Below, in pieces: positions 13,524 to 21,233 of a DNA stretch of 38,015 nt (the stretch's first letter is position 1; every line of letters starts with the position of its first letter). This DNA is from Bacillus testis. GTDB lineage: Bacteria > Bacillota > Bacilli > Bacillales > DSM-1321. The stretch covers positions 1,217,189 to 1,255,203 of the forward strand of contig NZ_LN851186.1 of the NCBI RefSeq assembly GCF_001243895.1, read 5' to 3'. A model generated the notes under the pieces. It had not been told where the DNA came from and ran no database searches. It saw nothing but the letters and a program-made list of their open reading frames with translations. The position numbers and the translations under genes were made by a program.

Positions 13524-15863
13524 ATGGCAAATGAACAAAGAGAGCGGTTGGAGGAGGAAGAACGGTTAAGCGAAATCCTCGATACCATTAGTCGGCGATT
13601 GGAAGGAATCAAAGTAAAGAGTGGCAACCTGAAAGAAGATGTGTTTTCCATCCGGAAGACTTTCTGGGATGACGTAACGGTCAATGTGGATAGCAGCGAA
13701 GAAATAAACGACACTTTGGCAAGCATTAAACAACAATCAGAAATGCTATCTGAACGTGAACGAACGCATGGACTGCTTTATAAACAGGCAAAAGTACTTG
13801 AACGATTAAAAGACTCTCCTTATTTCGGCCGTATCGATTTTCTTGAAAAAGGAGAAAAAGAAGCTGAGGCCATCTATTTGGGCACGGCGTCATTGATGGA
13901 TGATACGTCTGAACATTTCTTGGTTTATGATTGGCGTGCGCCTATATCGAGCATGTATTACGATTATTCTCCCGGTCCTGCGTCATATGGAACGATGGAT
14001 GGAAGAGTGGAGGGGAAGATGGAACTGAAAAGGCAGTTCATCATCCGCCGCGGAGAGATGAAAGGAATGTTCGATACCGGAGTGACGATCGGCGATGAAT
14101 TGCTCAAGGAGGTATTGGGCAACAGGGCGGACCAAGCGATGAAAAGCATTGTCGCAACCATTCAGAAAGAACAGAATGGCATTATCCGGAACCACCAGGC
14201 CCGATATCTGATTGTCCAAGGAGTGGCAGGCAGTGGCAAGACATCTGTAGCCTTGCAGCGTGTAGCCTACCTGTTGTATCGGCATCTGAATGAATTGCGT
14301 GCAGAAAACATTCTTCTTTTCTCGCCGAATCCATTATTCAATAGCTATGTAGCAAATGTATTGCCGGATCTCGGGGAAGAGAATATGCAGCAAACGACTT
14401 ATCAGGAATATGCGGAAAAAGTGATCGGCAAGAATGTAACGGTGGAAAGCGCATTTGCTGGGATGGAATATGCATTGACGCAACATGCTGCACCTGATTA
14501 TAAAAGCCGTATGAAGGCGATCTCCTTTAAGGGCTCATTGGTTTTTAAACAAGAGATTAAAGCATTTCTCTCCGGCTTGTTAGTGCAGGGGATGATGTTT
14601 AGATCGCTCTCGTTTCGGGGTGAAACGATCGTGACAGCAGAGGAAATGAACGGTTTTTTCTATTCAGTGGACCCGGCCATCCATATGCCGAACAGAATAC
14701 AGCTTGTAAAAGAGTGGCTTCTTAAAAAGCTAGAGGCAAGGGAACGGGATGAGAGAGAGAAAGAGTGGGTGCTTGAAGAAGTTGAATTGCTCGATAATGA
14801 CGATTATGTGGAAGCCTATCAAGAAATACAGAAAGAAAAAGATCGGGAAACGGAAGAATACTTCGATGAGTTTGACCGTGAACAGGCTAAATTGGCGGCG
14901 CGAATTGTCGGCAAGCATTTCAGGAAGTTGAAGAAGGCAGTGAAGCTGTTGAAGTTTATTCATTTGAAGGCACTTTATATCGGTATGCTGTCTTCTAGTA
15001 AACATCCCGGCATGAACGATGAGGAGTGGAAAGAATCTGTCCAAAGAACAGAGGGAAACCTAAAAAGAAATCTCTTGCCGTATGAAGATGTAACAGCGTT
15101 CTTATATCTGAAAGATTTGCTGGAAGGGAAGAAAATCAATACAGCGATCAAATATGTATTCATCGATGAAGCCCAAGACTATACACCTTTTCAATTGGAG
15201 ATGTTCAAGCGTTTTTTCCCAAATAGCTCAATGACGATTTTAGGAGACTACAATCAGGCTATTTATGCGCATTCCATCAATGGCACAACGCTCATGTCAG
15301 AAGACCTGTACGATGAGGGGAAGACAGAAAAAATCGTCATGACGAAAAGCTATCGCTCGACAAGGCAAATCATTGAATTTACGAAACAGTTAATGTCTGG
15401 TGGAGAGAACATACAGCCTTTCAATCGAGATGGCCACAAACCAGTTGTAGTTGCTTTGTCTCCTAGTGGACCGCTGTACGGTAAAATCCAATCAATCATC
15501 GAAGAATGGATTAAAAAAGGCTATCAGACTGTAGCTGTTATTTGCAAGACGGCAGAAGAAAGCCAGCGGGCATATGCTGTATTAAGCACACAAATGAACG
15601 TTCAATTGCTGGAGGCATCTACTTATTCCTTTCAAAAAGGAGTGCTGATCATGCCTGCTTATTTAGCGAAAGGAATTGAGTTCGACGCAGTAATCATCCA
15701 TGATGCATCAGAAGCGGCCTATGCAGATGAATGGGAAAGAAATTTATTCTATACAGCCTGTACTAGAGCTATGCATGAATTAATCCTTATGGTGCCCGGA
15801 GCGCCGAGTACGTTCCTTTTAGATGTCCCAGAAGAAGTTTACGAGTTGCAAAAGCTTGGATAA
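13524..15863 (+). CDS. helD: RNA polymerase recycling motor ATPase HelD
   Basis: This SF1 (UvrD/Rep-like) ATPase pulls stalled RNA polymerase off DNA and RNA. I chose the ATG at 13524 (779 aa, against 774 in B. subtilis) with GGGAG 10 nt before it; a TTG one codon earlier is possible. An N-terminal coiled-coil arm (about 1-95) would enter the polymerase secondary channel. Walker A is GVAGSGKTS (about 233-241), the insertion after it is rich in charged coiled coil, then Walker B VFIDEAQDY, the Q/Arg segments LGDYNQAIY and TKSYRST, and a C-terminal motif YTACTRAMHEL. It has no DNA-specific UvrD extensions. It is monocistronic. Confidence 0.94.
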   Translation: MANEQRERLEEEERLSEILDTISRRLEGIKVKSGNLKEDVFSIRKTFWDDVTVNVDSSEEINDTLASIKQQSEMLSERERTHGLLYKQAKVLERLKDSPYFGRIDFLEKGEKEAEAIYLGTASLMDDTSEHFLVYDWRAPISSMYYDYSPGPASYGTMDGRVEGKMELKRQFIIRRGEMKGMFDTGVTIGDELLKEVLGNRADQAMKSIVATIQKEQNGIIRNHQARYLIVQGVAGSGKTSVALQRVAYLLYRHLNELRAENILLFSPNPLFNSYVANVLPDLGEENMQQTTYQEYAEKVIGKNVTVESAFAGMEYALTQHAAPDYKSRMKAISFKGSLVFKQEIKAFLSGLLVQGMMFRSLSFRGETIVTAEEMNGFFYSVDPAIHMPNRIQLVKEWLLKKLEARERDEREKEWVLEEVELLDNDDYVEAYQEIQKEKDRETEEYFDEFDREQAKLAARIVGKHFRKLKKAVKLLKFIHLKALYIGMLSSSKHPGMNDEEWKESVQRTEGNLKRNLLPYEDVTAFLYLKDLLEGKKINTAIKYVFIDEAQDYTPFQLEMFKRFFPNSSMTILGDYNQAIYAHSINGTTLMSEDLYDEGKTEKIVMTKSYRSTRQIIEFTKQLMSGGENIQPFNRDGHKPVVVALSPSGPLYGKIQSIIEEWIKKGYQTVAVICKTAEESQRAYAVLSTQMNVQLLEASTYSFQKGVLIMPAYLAKGIEFDAVIIHDASEAAYADEWERNLFYTACTRAMHELILMVPGAPSTFLLDVPEEVYELQKLG

Positions 15864-15932
15864 GACTTCTTTCAAGTAAAAAGGAATGTTGCATAATCAG
15901 CTTCATGGACTGAGTTATTATGATGCTGTTTG

Positions 15933-15986
15933 CTCGGTGGGGGTAAACTCTGCAGAGATAGGGGATTTATGCCGCCGAGTTTTTTG
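15933..15986 (+). terminator. Terminator of helD
   Basis: CTCGGTGG (15933-15940) pairs with CCGCCGAG (15972-15979), with one G-U pair, followed by TTTTTT. The loop contains a second palindrome CTCTGCAGAG (15948-15957). Confidence 0.75.
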
Positions 15987-16181
15987 TATTTTAATAGTAA
16001 ATGCCAAGATTTCTTCAGAGAAAAGGGCAGGATGAATCTAAGATTTGTTGATCATAAAAATAGACATACTCAGGAAGAACAATCATGCTGAAAAACCTCC
16101 GACAATTTATAGGATTGCCGCTTTAAGGGGTTTTCTCCCTCTTTTCACATTCTCTAAACAGCTTGTTTTCTAGATTTAATT

Positions 16182-16218
16182 GAAAAACCCCTAAGCCGTG
16201 TTTTCAAGCTTAAGGGGT
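16182..16218 (-). terminator. Terminator-like hairpin on the minus strand in the helD-HipA-like gap
   Basis: CCCCTAAGC (16188-16196) pairs with GCTTAAGGGG (16208-16217) with one bulge, and the minus strand continues with TTTTT. No minus-strand gene ends here, so it may block antisense transcription or be left from a lost gene. Between the helD terminator and this hairpin (15987-16181) I see nothing else. Confidence 0.45.
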
Positions 16219-16310
16219 AATTGATTTCTGCTATTTAGATGAAATGCGTAAATTGTAAACCAATTCAAATTATATTGAATATAACTGAATATAGAAGGGG
16301 GTAAAGTTTA

Positions 16311-17117
16311 ATGATCAGGAAATCCAAGCTTCGTCCCATAAAACTTATGGGTTCAATTAATAGGGATGATTGGCCAAAAATCGCTCAATCCGACCCTCAA
16401 GTTTTGCTGTTCAACAATAACAAAAAATTTTTAGTGAAGTTCAAAAACAATCCGCAAGGGAACAAGATGTTAATGAGAGAATTCGTTTGCACTTCGCTCG
16501 CTGCACATATTGGCCTTCCGACCGTTCCTTTTGAGATTGTCAATATTCCGAAAAAATTCCTTTTGAAGAATGATCTGAAAAAATATAACTTTACACCTGG
16601 GAATCAATTTGCAAGTTTATATTTAGATAACTCCATGGGATTATGGTTTAAGATAGAAAAGGAGCAGATCGTTAACCGAAGCATATTAGCAGGTATTTTG
16701 GTATTTGATTTTTGTTTAAGAAATATTGACCGTGATGAAAGTAATATATTGCTAAGTCCAATGGAAGAGTCTACATTTTTTATAAATATAATCGACCATG
16801 GAAATTGTTACCTAAATAAAATGGAACTAGAGAAAATAATGGATGAACCCGAAACACTTGAACTATCCAATGTGCATAAGTGGTGTTTGTCCATGTTGAA
16901 TGATGAAAAAGAACTTACCTTTTTTCTCCAAAAAGTACTGGAAATACAGGATAGCTATATTTCAGACTTAATTGATTCAACTCCCGCAGACTGGTTAATA
17001 TCTAATGAGGTCAAAAAGGAATTTTACACGGATATTTTAGAATCTAAAGAGGTATTGGCCGATGTTGTAAAAATGTTGAGTAGTTATATCAACCCTTCCA
17101 CTAATAACCCCAGTTGA
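16311..17117 (+). CDS. HipA-like kinase domain protein (no HipB partner)
   Basis: This 268-aa protein resembles the HipA_2 type of HipA-like protein kinases. Visible are the ATP-lysine strand FLVKFKNNPQG (about 43-53), the helix REFVCTSLAAHIGLP, the catalytic loop LRNIDRDESNILL with the Asp and Asn expected for phosphotransfer (about 140-152), and IIDHGNCY as the metal-binding DFG equivalent. HipA toxins phosphorylate translation factors and are held by HipB. Here no HTH antitoxin gene is adjacent, and the protein is shorter than HipA (about 440 aa), so toxin action is not implied. A GAAGGGGG tract precedes the ATG. The gene looks more AT-rich than helD, suggesting transfer. Confidence 0.75.
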   Translation: MIRKSKLRPIKLMGSINRDDWPKIAQSDPQVLLFNNNKKFLVKFKNNPQGNKMLMREFVCTSLAAHIGLPTVPFEIVNIPKKFLLKNDLKKYNFTPGNQFASLYLDNSMGLWFKIEKEQIVNRSILAGILVFDFCLRNIDRDESNILLSPMEESTFFINIIDHGNCYLNKMELEKIMDEPETLELSNVHKWCLSMLNDEKELTFFLQKVLEIQDSYISDLIDSTPADWLISNEVKKEFYTDILESKEVLADVVKMLSSYINPSTNNPS

Positions 17118-17169
17118 AGGCGACCTAATCATTTGCAGTTTCCTGATCAACCAAGCAACAAATTCTAAA

Positions 17170-17212
17170 GAAGTGGTATGAATTTATTACCAACATCATT
17201 TTTACCACTTCT
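17170..17212. terminator. Weak bidirectional terminator candidate overlapping the deacetylase stop
   Basis: AGAAGTGGTA (17170-17179) and TACCACTTCT (17203-17212) are perfect 10-bp arms with a 23-nt loop between convergent genes. The T-tracts are short. It overlaps the stop codon of the minus-strand deacetylase gene. Confidence 0.4.
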
Positions 17213-17819
17213 CTATCTTAAAACAATGTTGATGAAATTCAGGAATAGTGACAAATGTGTAACCTTCTTTTATTAAATAATCAATTATTTGCGGTAAGGA
17301 TTTTACCGTCACATCCCTAGGGCCACTTCCATATTGATTTCCATCATGTAAAAGAATGATGCTATCGGATACTGTATCTTTTTTGATTCGTTTTTCAAGC
17401 GCAGAGCTTTCATTAATAGACCAGTCTAGACTGTCGACATTCCATAGTACAGATGTAAGCCCTAAACTTCGTATAAGCTGAAAAGACTCATTATCAATGC
17501 TTCCATAGGGTGCCCGAAATAATATTGGTTCCTCATTAAGAACTTCTTTTATTGCTTCATTTGTTTTCACTATTTGATCAGATAATTCTACTGAAGAGAT
17601 TTCTAAGATTGAGGGATGATTCCATGTATGATTTCCGATTACATGGTTTTCTTTTTTTATGCGTCTAATTATTTCAGGATACTTCTTTACAGCTTCGCCT
17701 ACGACAAAAAAGGTTGCTTTAATCGTATACCCATCTAAAATATCAAGAATTTGGTTTGTATATAGAGAAGGACCATCATCAAACGTAAGTGCAATCAGTT
17801 TTTGTTGAATATTCGCCAA
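17202..17819 (-). CDS. Polysaccharide deacetylase (NodB domain), no signal peptide
   Basis: This 205-aa protein is almost entirely one NodB (CE4) domain, which removes N-acetyl groups from chitin-like or peptidoglycan sugars. All five motifs are visible: TFDDG (12-16), HTWNH (64-68, metal His), RAPYG, the NVDSLDW segment and LLHDG. I chose the TTG at 17819 because AGAGGTG lies 8 nt before it; the longer reading from 17852 has no ribosome site. Unlike PdaA/PgdA relatives there is no signal peptide or anchor, so it would act in the cytoplasm or mother cell. It is divergent from a glycosyltransferase, suggesting joint synthesis of a surface or spore-coat glycan. It is AT-rich. Confidence 0.87.
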   Translation of the reverse strand: MANIQQKLIALTFDDGPSLYTNQILDILDGYTIKATFFVVGEAVKKYPEIIRRIKKENHVIGNHTWNHPSILEISSVELSDQIVKTNEAIKEVLNEEPILFRAPYGSIDNESFQLIRSLGLTSVLWNVDSLDWSINESSALEKRIKKDTVSDSIILLHDGNQYGSGPRDVTVKSLPQIIDYLIKEGYTFVTIPEFHQHCFKIEKW

Positions 17820-17974
17820 TGGCAATACACCTCTTTCTATAAAAAGGGACAAATGTGTTCACTCCTTTTCCCCCACTTCATATACTATATTAATAAAATA
17901 TTTTAATCGTACCTCCACTCATATAATTTTTATGCCTTTTTTTAAAATGAACCGTGCAGAAAGGGAAGGGATCA

Positions 17975-18667
17975 ATGGTATCTATCATTACGTGTACAAA
18001 AAGAGAAACATTTATCGATAACGTGTTAGATAATTACCAAAGGCAAGATTGGGAGGAAAAGGAATTAATCGTCATCCTTAATAATGACTCTATGAATATG
18101 AAGAAATGGAAAGAAAAAGCGAAATCGTTTAAAAATGTTTCGGTATATCAATTGGCAGAATCTATTTCGTTAGGCTCTTGCCTAAACTTCGCAATTGAAA
18201 AAGCAAAATATGATCACATAGCTAAATTTGATGATGACGATTACTATTCATCTAAATACCTGACACAGGCCATGACTGCTTTAAAGGAAAAGAATGCTTC
18301 TGTTGTAGGAAAAATCACGGCGTATTTATATTTTGAAGACCATGAATTGCTTGCCATTCATATGCCTAATTATGAAGATATGTATCTACCAGAGAATTTT
18401 AACTTAAAAGGGGCGACACTTGTTTTTAAAAAGAAAGTCTATGACAAAGTGCAATTCTCGGATAGAAACTGTGATGAAGATGATATTTTCACTATGGATT
18501 GCCGTAAACATAAATTTAAGATCTATGTAACTGATAAACAAAACTTTGTCTATATACGAAGAGATAATCCGAACCACCATACGTGGAAACAGTCATTTGA
18601 TAATCTATTAAGATACTGCACAGTGGTGAAGTCAACAAACGACTTTAAGAAATACATGGAAGATTAA
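17975..18667 (+). CDS. Family 2 glycosyltransferase (GT-A fold)
   Basis: This 230-aa transferase uses a nucleotide-sugar donor. The N-terminus VSIITCTKRETFIDNVL is the GT-A opening strand, and the metal-binding DxD is part of AKFDDDDYYSSKYL (about 84-97). A later D-rich segment NCDEDDIFTMDCR likely holds the catalytic base region. There are no transmembrane segments, so it acts in the cytosol, possibly at the membrane face. The ATG at 17975 follows AAGGGAAGGG; an upstream in-frame GTG (17954) is less likely. The shared 155-bp promoter region with the deacetylase suggests joint regulation, and the pair may decorate the cell surface or spore. Confidence 0.82.
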   Translation: MVSIITCTKRETFIDNVLDNYQRQDWEEKELIVILNNDSMNMKKWKEKAKSFKNVSVYQLAESISLGSCLNFAIEKAKYDHIAKFDDDDYYSSKYLTQAMTALKEKNASVVGKITAYLYFEDHELLAIHMPNYEDMYLPENFNLKGATLVFKKKVYDKVQFSDRNCDEDDIFTMDCRKHKFKIYVTDKQNFVYIRRDNPNHHTWKQSFDNLLRYCTVVKSTNDFKKYMED

Positions 18668-18745
18668 ATAAACGAAAAATAGGCATGAAGAAGTTGTTAG
18701 ATCCCAGCAGCCTGGACAAGCTCTATTGGATCGTTTCAACTGTAA

Positions 18746-18829
18746 ATAAAGTGAAAGTTTAATCGGTGGAGGATGAATGAAACTCCCCCTTCATTTGATC
18801 GAAAATCCAACTTAAGGGGGAGTTTTTTT
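18746..18829 (+). repeat. Repeat-family left end fused to a terminator (stub)
   Basis: ATAAAGTGAA-AGTTTAATCGGTGG (18746-18769) is the left end of the repeat family, followed by AGGATGAATGAAAC, which is the inverted form of the module A loop. It runs into AAACTCCCCCTT (18780-18791), which pairs with AAGGGGGAGTTT (18814-18825) and a T-run: a strong terminator for the glycosyltransferase gene. Modules B and C are missing. Confidence 0.65.
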
Positions 18830-18839
18830 AGAAGTCGAG

Positions 18840-19049
18840 TCACTCTCTTGTGGATGGATGTTTCCCGGTCCCTTGGCAATCAGGACACTCCATTACAGCC
18901 GGATACAATCGGATAGCTCTCCGGAAGGCGGCTGCATAAGAGAATTGCCCGCTGTCCACTAACCGGGTCAGCTCCTTGTCAAGCTTGTCGTAATCTTCGT
19001 GCCGCTCGTCCATTAATTTTCCATCAATGCATTCTCCACATGGAATCAT
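18840..19049 (-). CDS. Small CxxC zinc-binding protein, function unknown
   Basis: This 69-aa protein has one cysteine pair at the N-terminus (MIPCGECIDGK) and one at the C-terminus (MECPDCQGTGKHP). CPDCQGTG is the DnaJ-type zinc-ribbon knuckle, so the two pairs may hold one zinc ion. The middle is helical (DYDKLDKELTRLVDSG, FRRAIRLYP). I do not recognise a named family. GAGGTG lies 7 nt before the ATG. Repeat copy 7 forms its leader, ending about 28 nt before the start. It converges with the glycosyltransferase gene across the terminator at 18780-18829. Confidence 0.7.
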   Translation of the reverse strand: MIPCGECIDGKLMDERHEDYDKLDKELTRLVDSGQFSYAAAFRRAIRLYPAVMECPDCQGTGKHPSTRE

Positions 19050-19076
19050 CCTCTAACACCTCGCATGTATTCTTTA

Positions 19077-19190
19077 TTTTTATCCCATTCTAACCGGCGC
19101 TCAAACTTTCACTTTAATACGGGAGTGAAGACAAAGAAGGGTAAGTGGGGATCAAGAGCCGGTAAGAAGCTGATTGGCAACAATTTCATA
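19077..19190 (-). repeat. Intergenic multi-hairpin repeat, copy 7
   Basis: On the minus strand it reads CCAATCAGCTTCTTACCGGC, TTGATCCCCAC, TTACCC, TATTAAAGTGAAAG, TTTGAGCGCCGG and the tail TTAGAATGGGATAAAA, one of the best-preserved tails. The module C arms are CCGGCTCTT.. and ..GAGCGCCGG. It ends 28 nt before the start of the minus-strand CxxC gene. Confidence 0.75.
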
Positions 19191-19345
19191 GTACACCTAT
19201 TTCATGAAAAACACATGAAAAATGATGAGCCAATCATAGCTTGGCTCTTATACCAGCCGTGATGGATATATGTGAGGCTACTCTTAAAAATTCTTGGTTT
19301 CTCTTATTCAATTAGCTTTTCGTTTAATGATTGTTAAAATCATAT

Positions 19346-19390
19346 AAAAATAAACAGGCATCCAACAATATGGTGGATGCCTGTTTATTT
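19346..19390 (-). terminator. Terminator-type hairpin between repeat copies 7 and 8
   Basis: AAACAGGCATCCA (19352-19364) and TGGATGCCTGTTT (19374-19386) form a perfect 13-bp stem with a 9-nt loop. The minus strand continues ATTTTTA, a better T-tract than the plus strand. No minus-strand gene lies upstream, so its role is unclear. Confidence 0.6.
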
Positions 19391-19450
19391 GAGTTTAAAT
19401 TGGCGCTAAAACTTCCGCTTCAAAAAATGTATCGTGGAAGTGGAGGGTCA
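19390..19450 (-). repeat. Intergenic multi-hairpin repeat, fragment copy 8
   Basis: TTGGCGCTAAAACTTCCGCTTCAA followed by GTGGAAGTGGAGG is the right half of module C in minus orientation; only this part is recognisable. It adjoins the hairpin at 19352-19386, and together with copy 7 fills most of the CxxC-arcA gap. Confidence 0.5.
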
Positions 19451-19477
19451 AAAACCACTAATAATCAGGTGAAATGT

Positions 19478-19609
19478 ATGGGTTTGTGCATGAATATTCA
19501 GAAAATGAAACAATGTAAAACGATGAAAGAAAGCGATCTCAAGTTTTTTATAAAAATGCTAATATTTTTATCGTTCATAATATACACTATTATACATTGG
19601 AGGGATTAA
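19478..19609 (+). CDS. Possible 43-aa membrane peptide
   Basis: A short reading frame starts at the ATG at 19478 after AGGTG (19467-19471). It encodes a basic N-terminal half (MNIQKMKQCKTMKESDL) and one hydrophobic segment (MLIFLSFIIYTIIHW) ending WRD. The layout is that of a single-pass small membrane protein. There is no family match I know, and the short length means chance is quite possible. It ends 183 bp before arcA and could be a separate gene. Confidence 0.3.
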   Translation: MGLCMNIQKMKQCKTMKESDLKFFIKMLIFLSFIIYTIIHWRD

Positions 19610-19677
19610 GAAATAGGCTAAGGATTCTGTATATTCATTAATATTTATGCGTATGAAAGAATAAAATTGTCAAGCAG

Positions 19678-19760
19678 TGTGAAATATTCCACATGTCGGC
19701 CAACAAATGTCTGACAACGCAATTTTTTATAAATATTAAGATAAATATGTAAACGTTACA
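19678..19760 (+). promoter_or_regulatory. arc operon control region: Crp/Fnr-type box, promoter, cre-like site
   Basis: TGTGA-AATATT-CCACA (19678-19693) matches the Crp/Fnr consensus TGTGA-N6-TCACA at 9 of 10 positions. CTGACA (19711-19716) and TATTAA (19734-19739) form a promoter with 17-bp spacing, which would put the box near -60, a class I activator position. TGTAAACGTTACA (19748-19760) has perfect TGTAA/TTACA arms and resembles a cre site shortened by one base, just after the start point. ArcR activation and CcpA repression are established for B. licheniformis arc; here they are inferred. Confidence 0.65.
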
Positions 19761-19792
19761 GTTTAGCAAAGACACTAGAGGAGGTTTTTGAA

Positions 19793-21028
19793 ATGACAAC
19801 ACCCCTTCATGTAACATCAGAAATTGGGGAGCTACAAACGGTCCTGCTGAAAAGACCGGGTAAAGAACTGGAAAATTTAACGCCAGAATATCTTTCACGT
19901 CTATTATTCGATGACATTCCTTACTTACCGATTGTTCAAAAAGAACATGATTATTTTGCGCAAGTTCTTCGCGATCAAAATATCGAAGTGCTCTACCTTG
20001 AAAAACTAATGGCAGAAACATTGGAGAAGGAAGGTCTTCGAGAATCATTTATAGATGATATTCTTGCAGAATCCAAGCAGACAACAAATGGATCTGCGGA
20101 TGCTCTTCGCGAGTATCTATTATCTTTCGGAAACCAGGAATTGGTTGATAAAGTCATGGCCGGTGTCCGCAAAATTGAATTGCCTTCATCAAAGCGTACA
20201 CATCATTTGTATGAAATGATGGAGCACCAATATCCATTCTATTTGGATCCAATGCCGAACTTGTATTTCACACGTGACCCTGCAGCGACAATCGGCAACG
20301 GTTTGACAATCAATAAGATGATGCAGCCTGCACGAAGAAGAGAGTCTTTGTTCATGCAATACATCATTAAACACCATCCGCGCTTTGCCGGGCACGATAT
20401 TCCGGTTTGGCTGGATCGAAGCAACTCCTTCTCAATCGAAGGCGGAGATGAATTGATCCTGAGTGAATCTGCCATCGCTGTCGGTGTATCACAACGTACA
20501 GATTCCCGTTCAATCGAGAAATTGGCTCGAAACTTGTTTGCGCGCCAACATAAAATCAAACGCGTCCTTGCCATTGAAATCCCTGAATCCCGCGCATTCA
20601 TGCACTTGGATACAGTATTCACAATGGTTAACTATGACCAGTTCACCATCCATCCTGGTATCCAAAACTCAGATGGAGAATTGAATGTTTATATCATTGA
20701 AAAAGGCAAAGAAGAGGGAGAATTGACATTCACCCACAGACGCGATCTTAAGAACGTGTTGAAAGAGACATTGAATGTATCCGAACTTGACTTGATTCCT
20801 TGTGGCGGCGGAGATGAAATCATTGCTGCACGCGAACAATGGAATGATGGTTCCAACACACTGGCCATCGCTCCGGGAACAGTTGTTACATACGATCGCA
20901 ATAACGTTTCGAATGACTTGCTTCGTTCTCACGGATTGAAAGTAATCGAGGTCATTTCTTCGGAATTGTCCCGAGGCCGTGGGGGCCCACGTTGCATGAG
21001 CATGCCTCTTGTGCGTAAAGATGTTTAA
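19793..21028 (+). CDS. arcA: Arginine deiminase
   Basis: This first enzyme of the arginine deiminase pathway hydrolyses L-arginine to citrulline and ammonia in the cytoplasm. The 411-aa length is typical. The nucleophile Cys401 is in [11 protein letters not shown], the catalytic His-Glu block lies in HLDTVF with the Asp in FTRDPA, and the substrate-binding PNLYFTRDP and FSIEGGDEL segments are clear. GAGGAGG (19778-19784) precedes the ATG by 8 nt. It is the first gene of arcABDC. Besides making ATP through ArcC, it releases ammonia that counters acid. Control comes from the region at 19678-19760. Confidence 0.97.
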   Translation: MTTPLHVTSEIGELQTVLLKRPGKELENLTPEYLSRLLFDDIPYLPIVQKEHDYFAQVLRDQNIEVLYLEKLMAETLEKEGLRESFIDDILAESKQTTNGSADALREYLLSFGNQELVDKVMAGVRKIELPSSKRTHHLYEMMEHQYPFYLDPMPNLYFTRDPAATIGNGLTINKMMQPARRRESLFMQYIIKHHPRFAGHDIPVWLDRSNSFSIEGGDELILSESAIAVGVSQRTDSRSIEKLARNLFARQHKIKRVLAIEIPESRAFMHLDTVFTMVNYDQFTIHPGIQNSDGELNVYIIEKGKEEGELTFTHRRDLKNVLKETLNVSELDLIPCGGGDEIIAAREQWNDGSNTLAIAPGTVVTYDRNNVSNDLLRSHGLKVIEVISSELSRGRGGPRCMSMPLVRKDV

Positions 21029-21124
21029 GTAAATATACTTTTTTCAAAAAGCATACTGCTTGCAGGAAGATGAATCTTTTGGCAAACAGCCTGCAAAAAA
21101 GTGAGGGACGGACATGGGATCCGT

Positions 21125-21199
21125 CTAAAACGCCCGGCTCGCGCACGAAGCAAGCATTGGCTTCGGCCGAGCGGGGACCAACAGGGCGTGTGCTTTTAG
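21125..21199 (+). other. Large GC-rich stem-loop between arcA and arcB
   Basis: Nested arms are visible: CTAAAA (21125-21130) with TTTTAG (21194-21199), ACGCCC (21130-21135) with GGGCGT (21184-21189), GCTCG (21137-21141) with CGAGC (21168-21172), and CGAAGC (21146-21151) with GCTTCG (21160-21165). The gap of 205 bp is long for an operon, and the structure is GC-rich compared with its surroundings. It may protect or process mRNA ends, giving different arcA and arcB levels. No T-run follows, so it is not an ordinary terminator. Confidence 0.6.
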
Positions 21200-21233
21200 C
21201 TTGCCTTATATACAATTTGGAGGGAAATGAATC

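Noticed and set aside
16311..17117. HipBA toxin-antitoxin system
   Set aside because: No HipB-like helix-turn-helix frame lies on either side, and the kinase is much shorter than HipA.
19331..19477. Longer 92-aa form of the small frame before arcA
   Set aside because: The extra N-terminal part runs through a perfect terminator hairpin and a repeat fragment, so it is not credible coding DNA.
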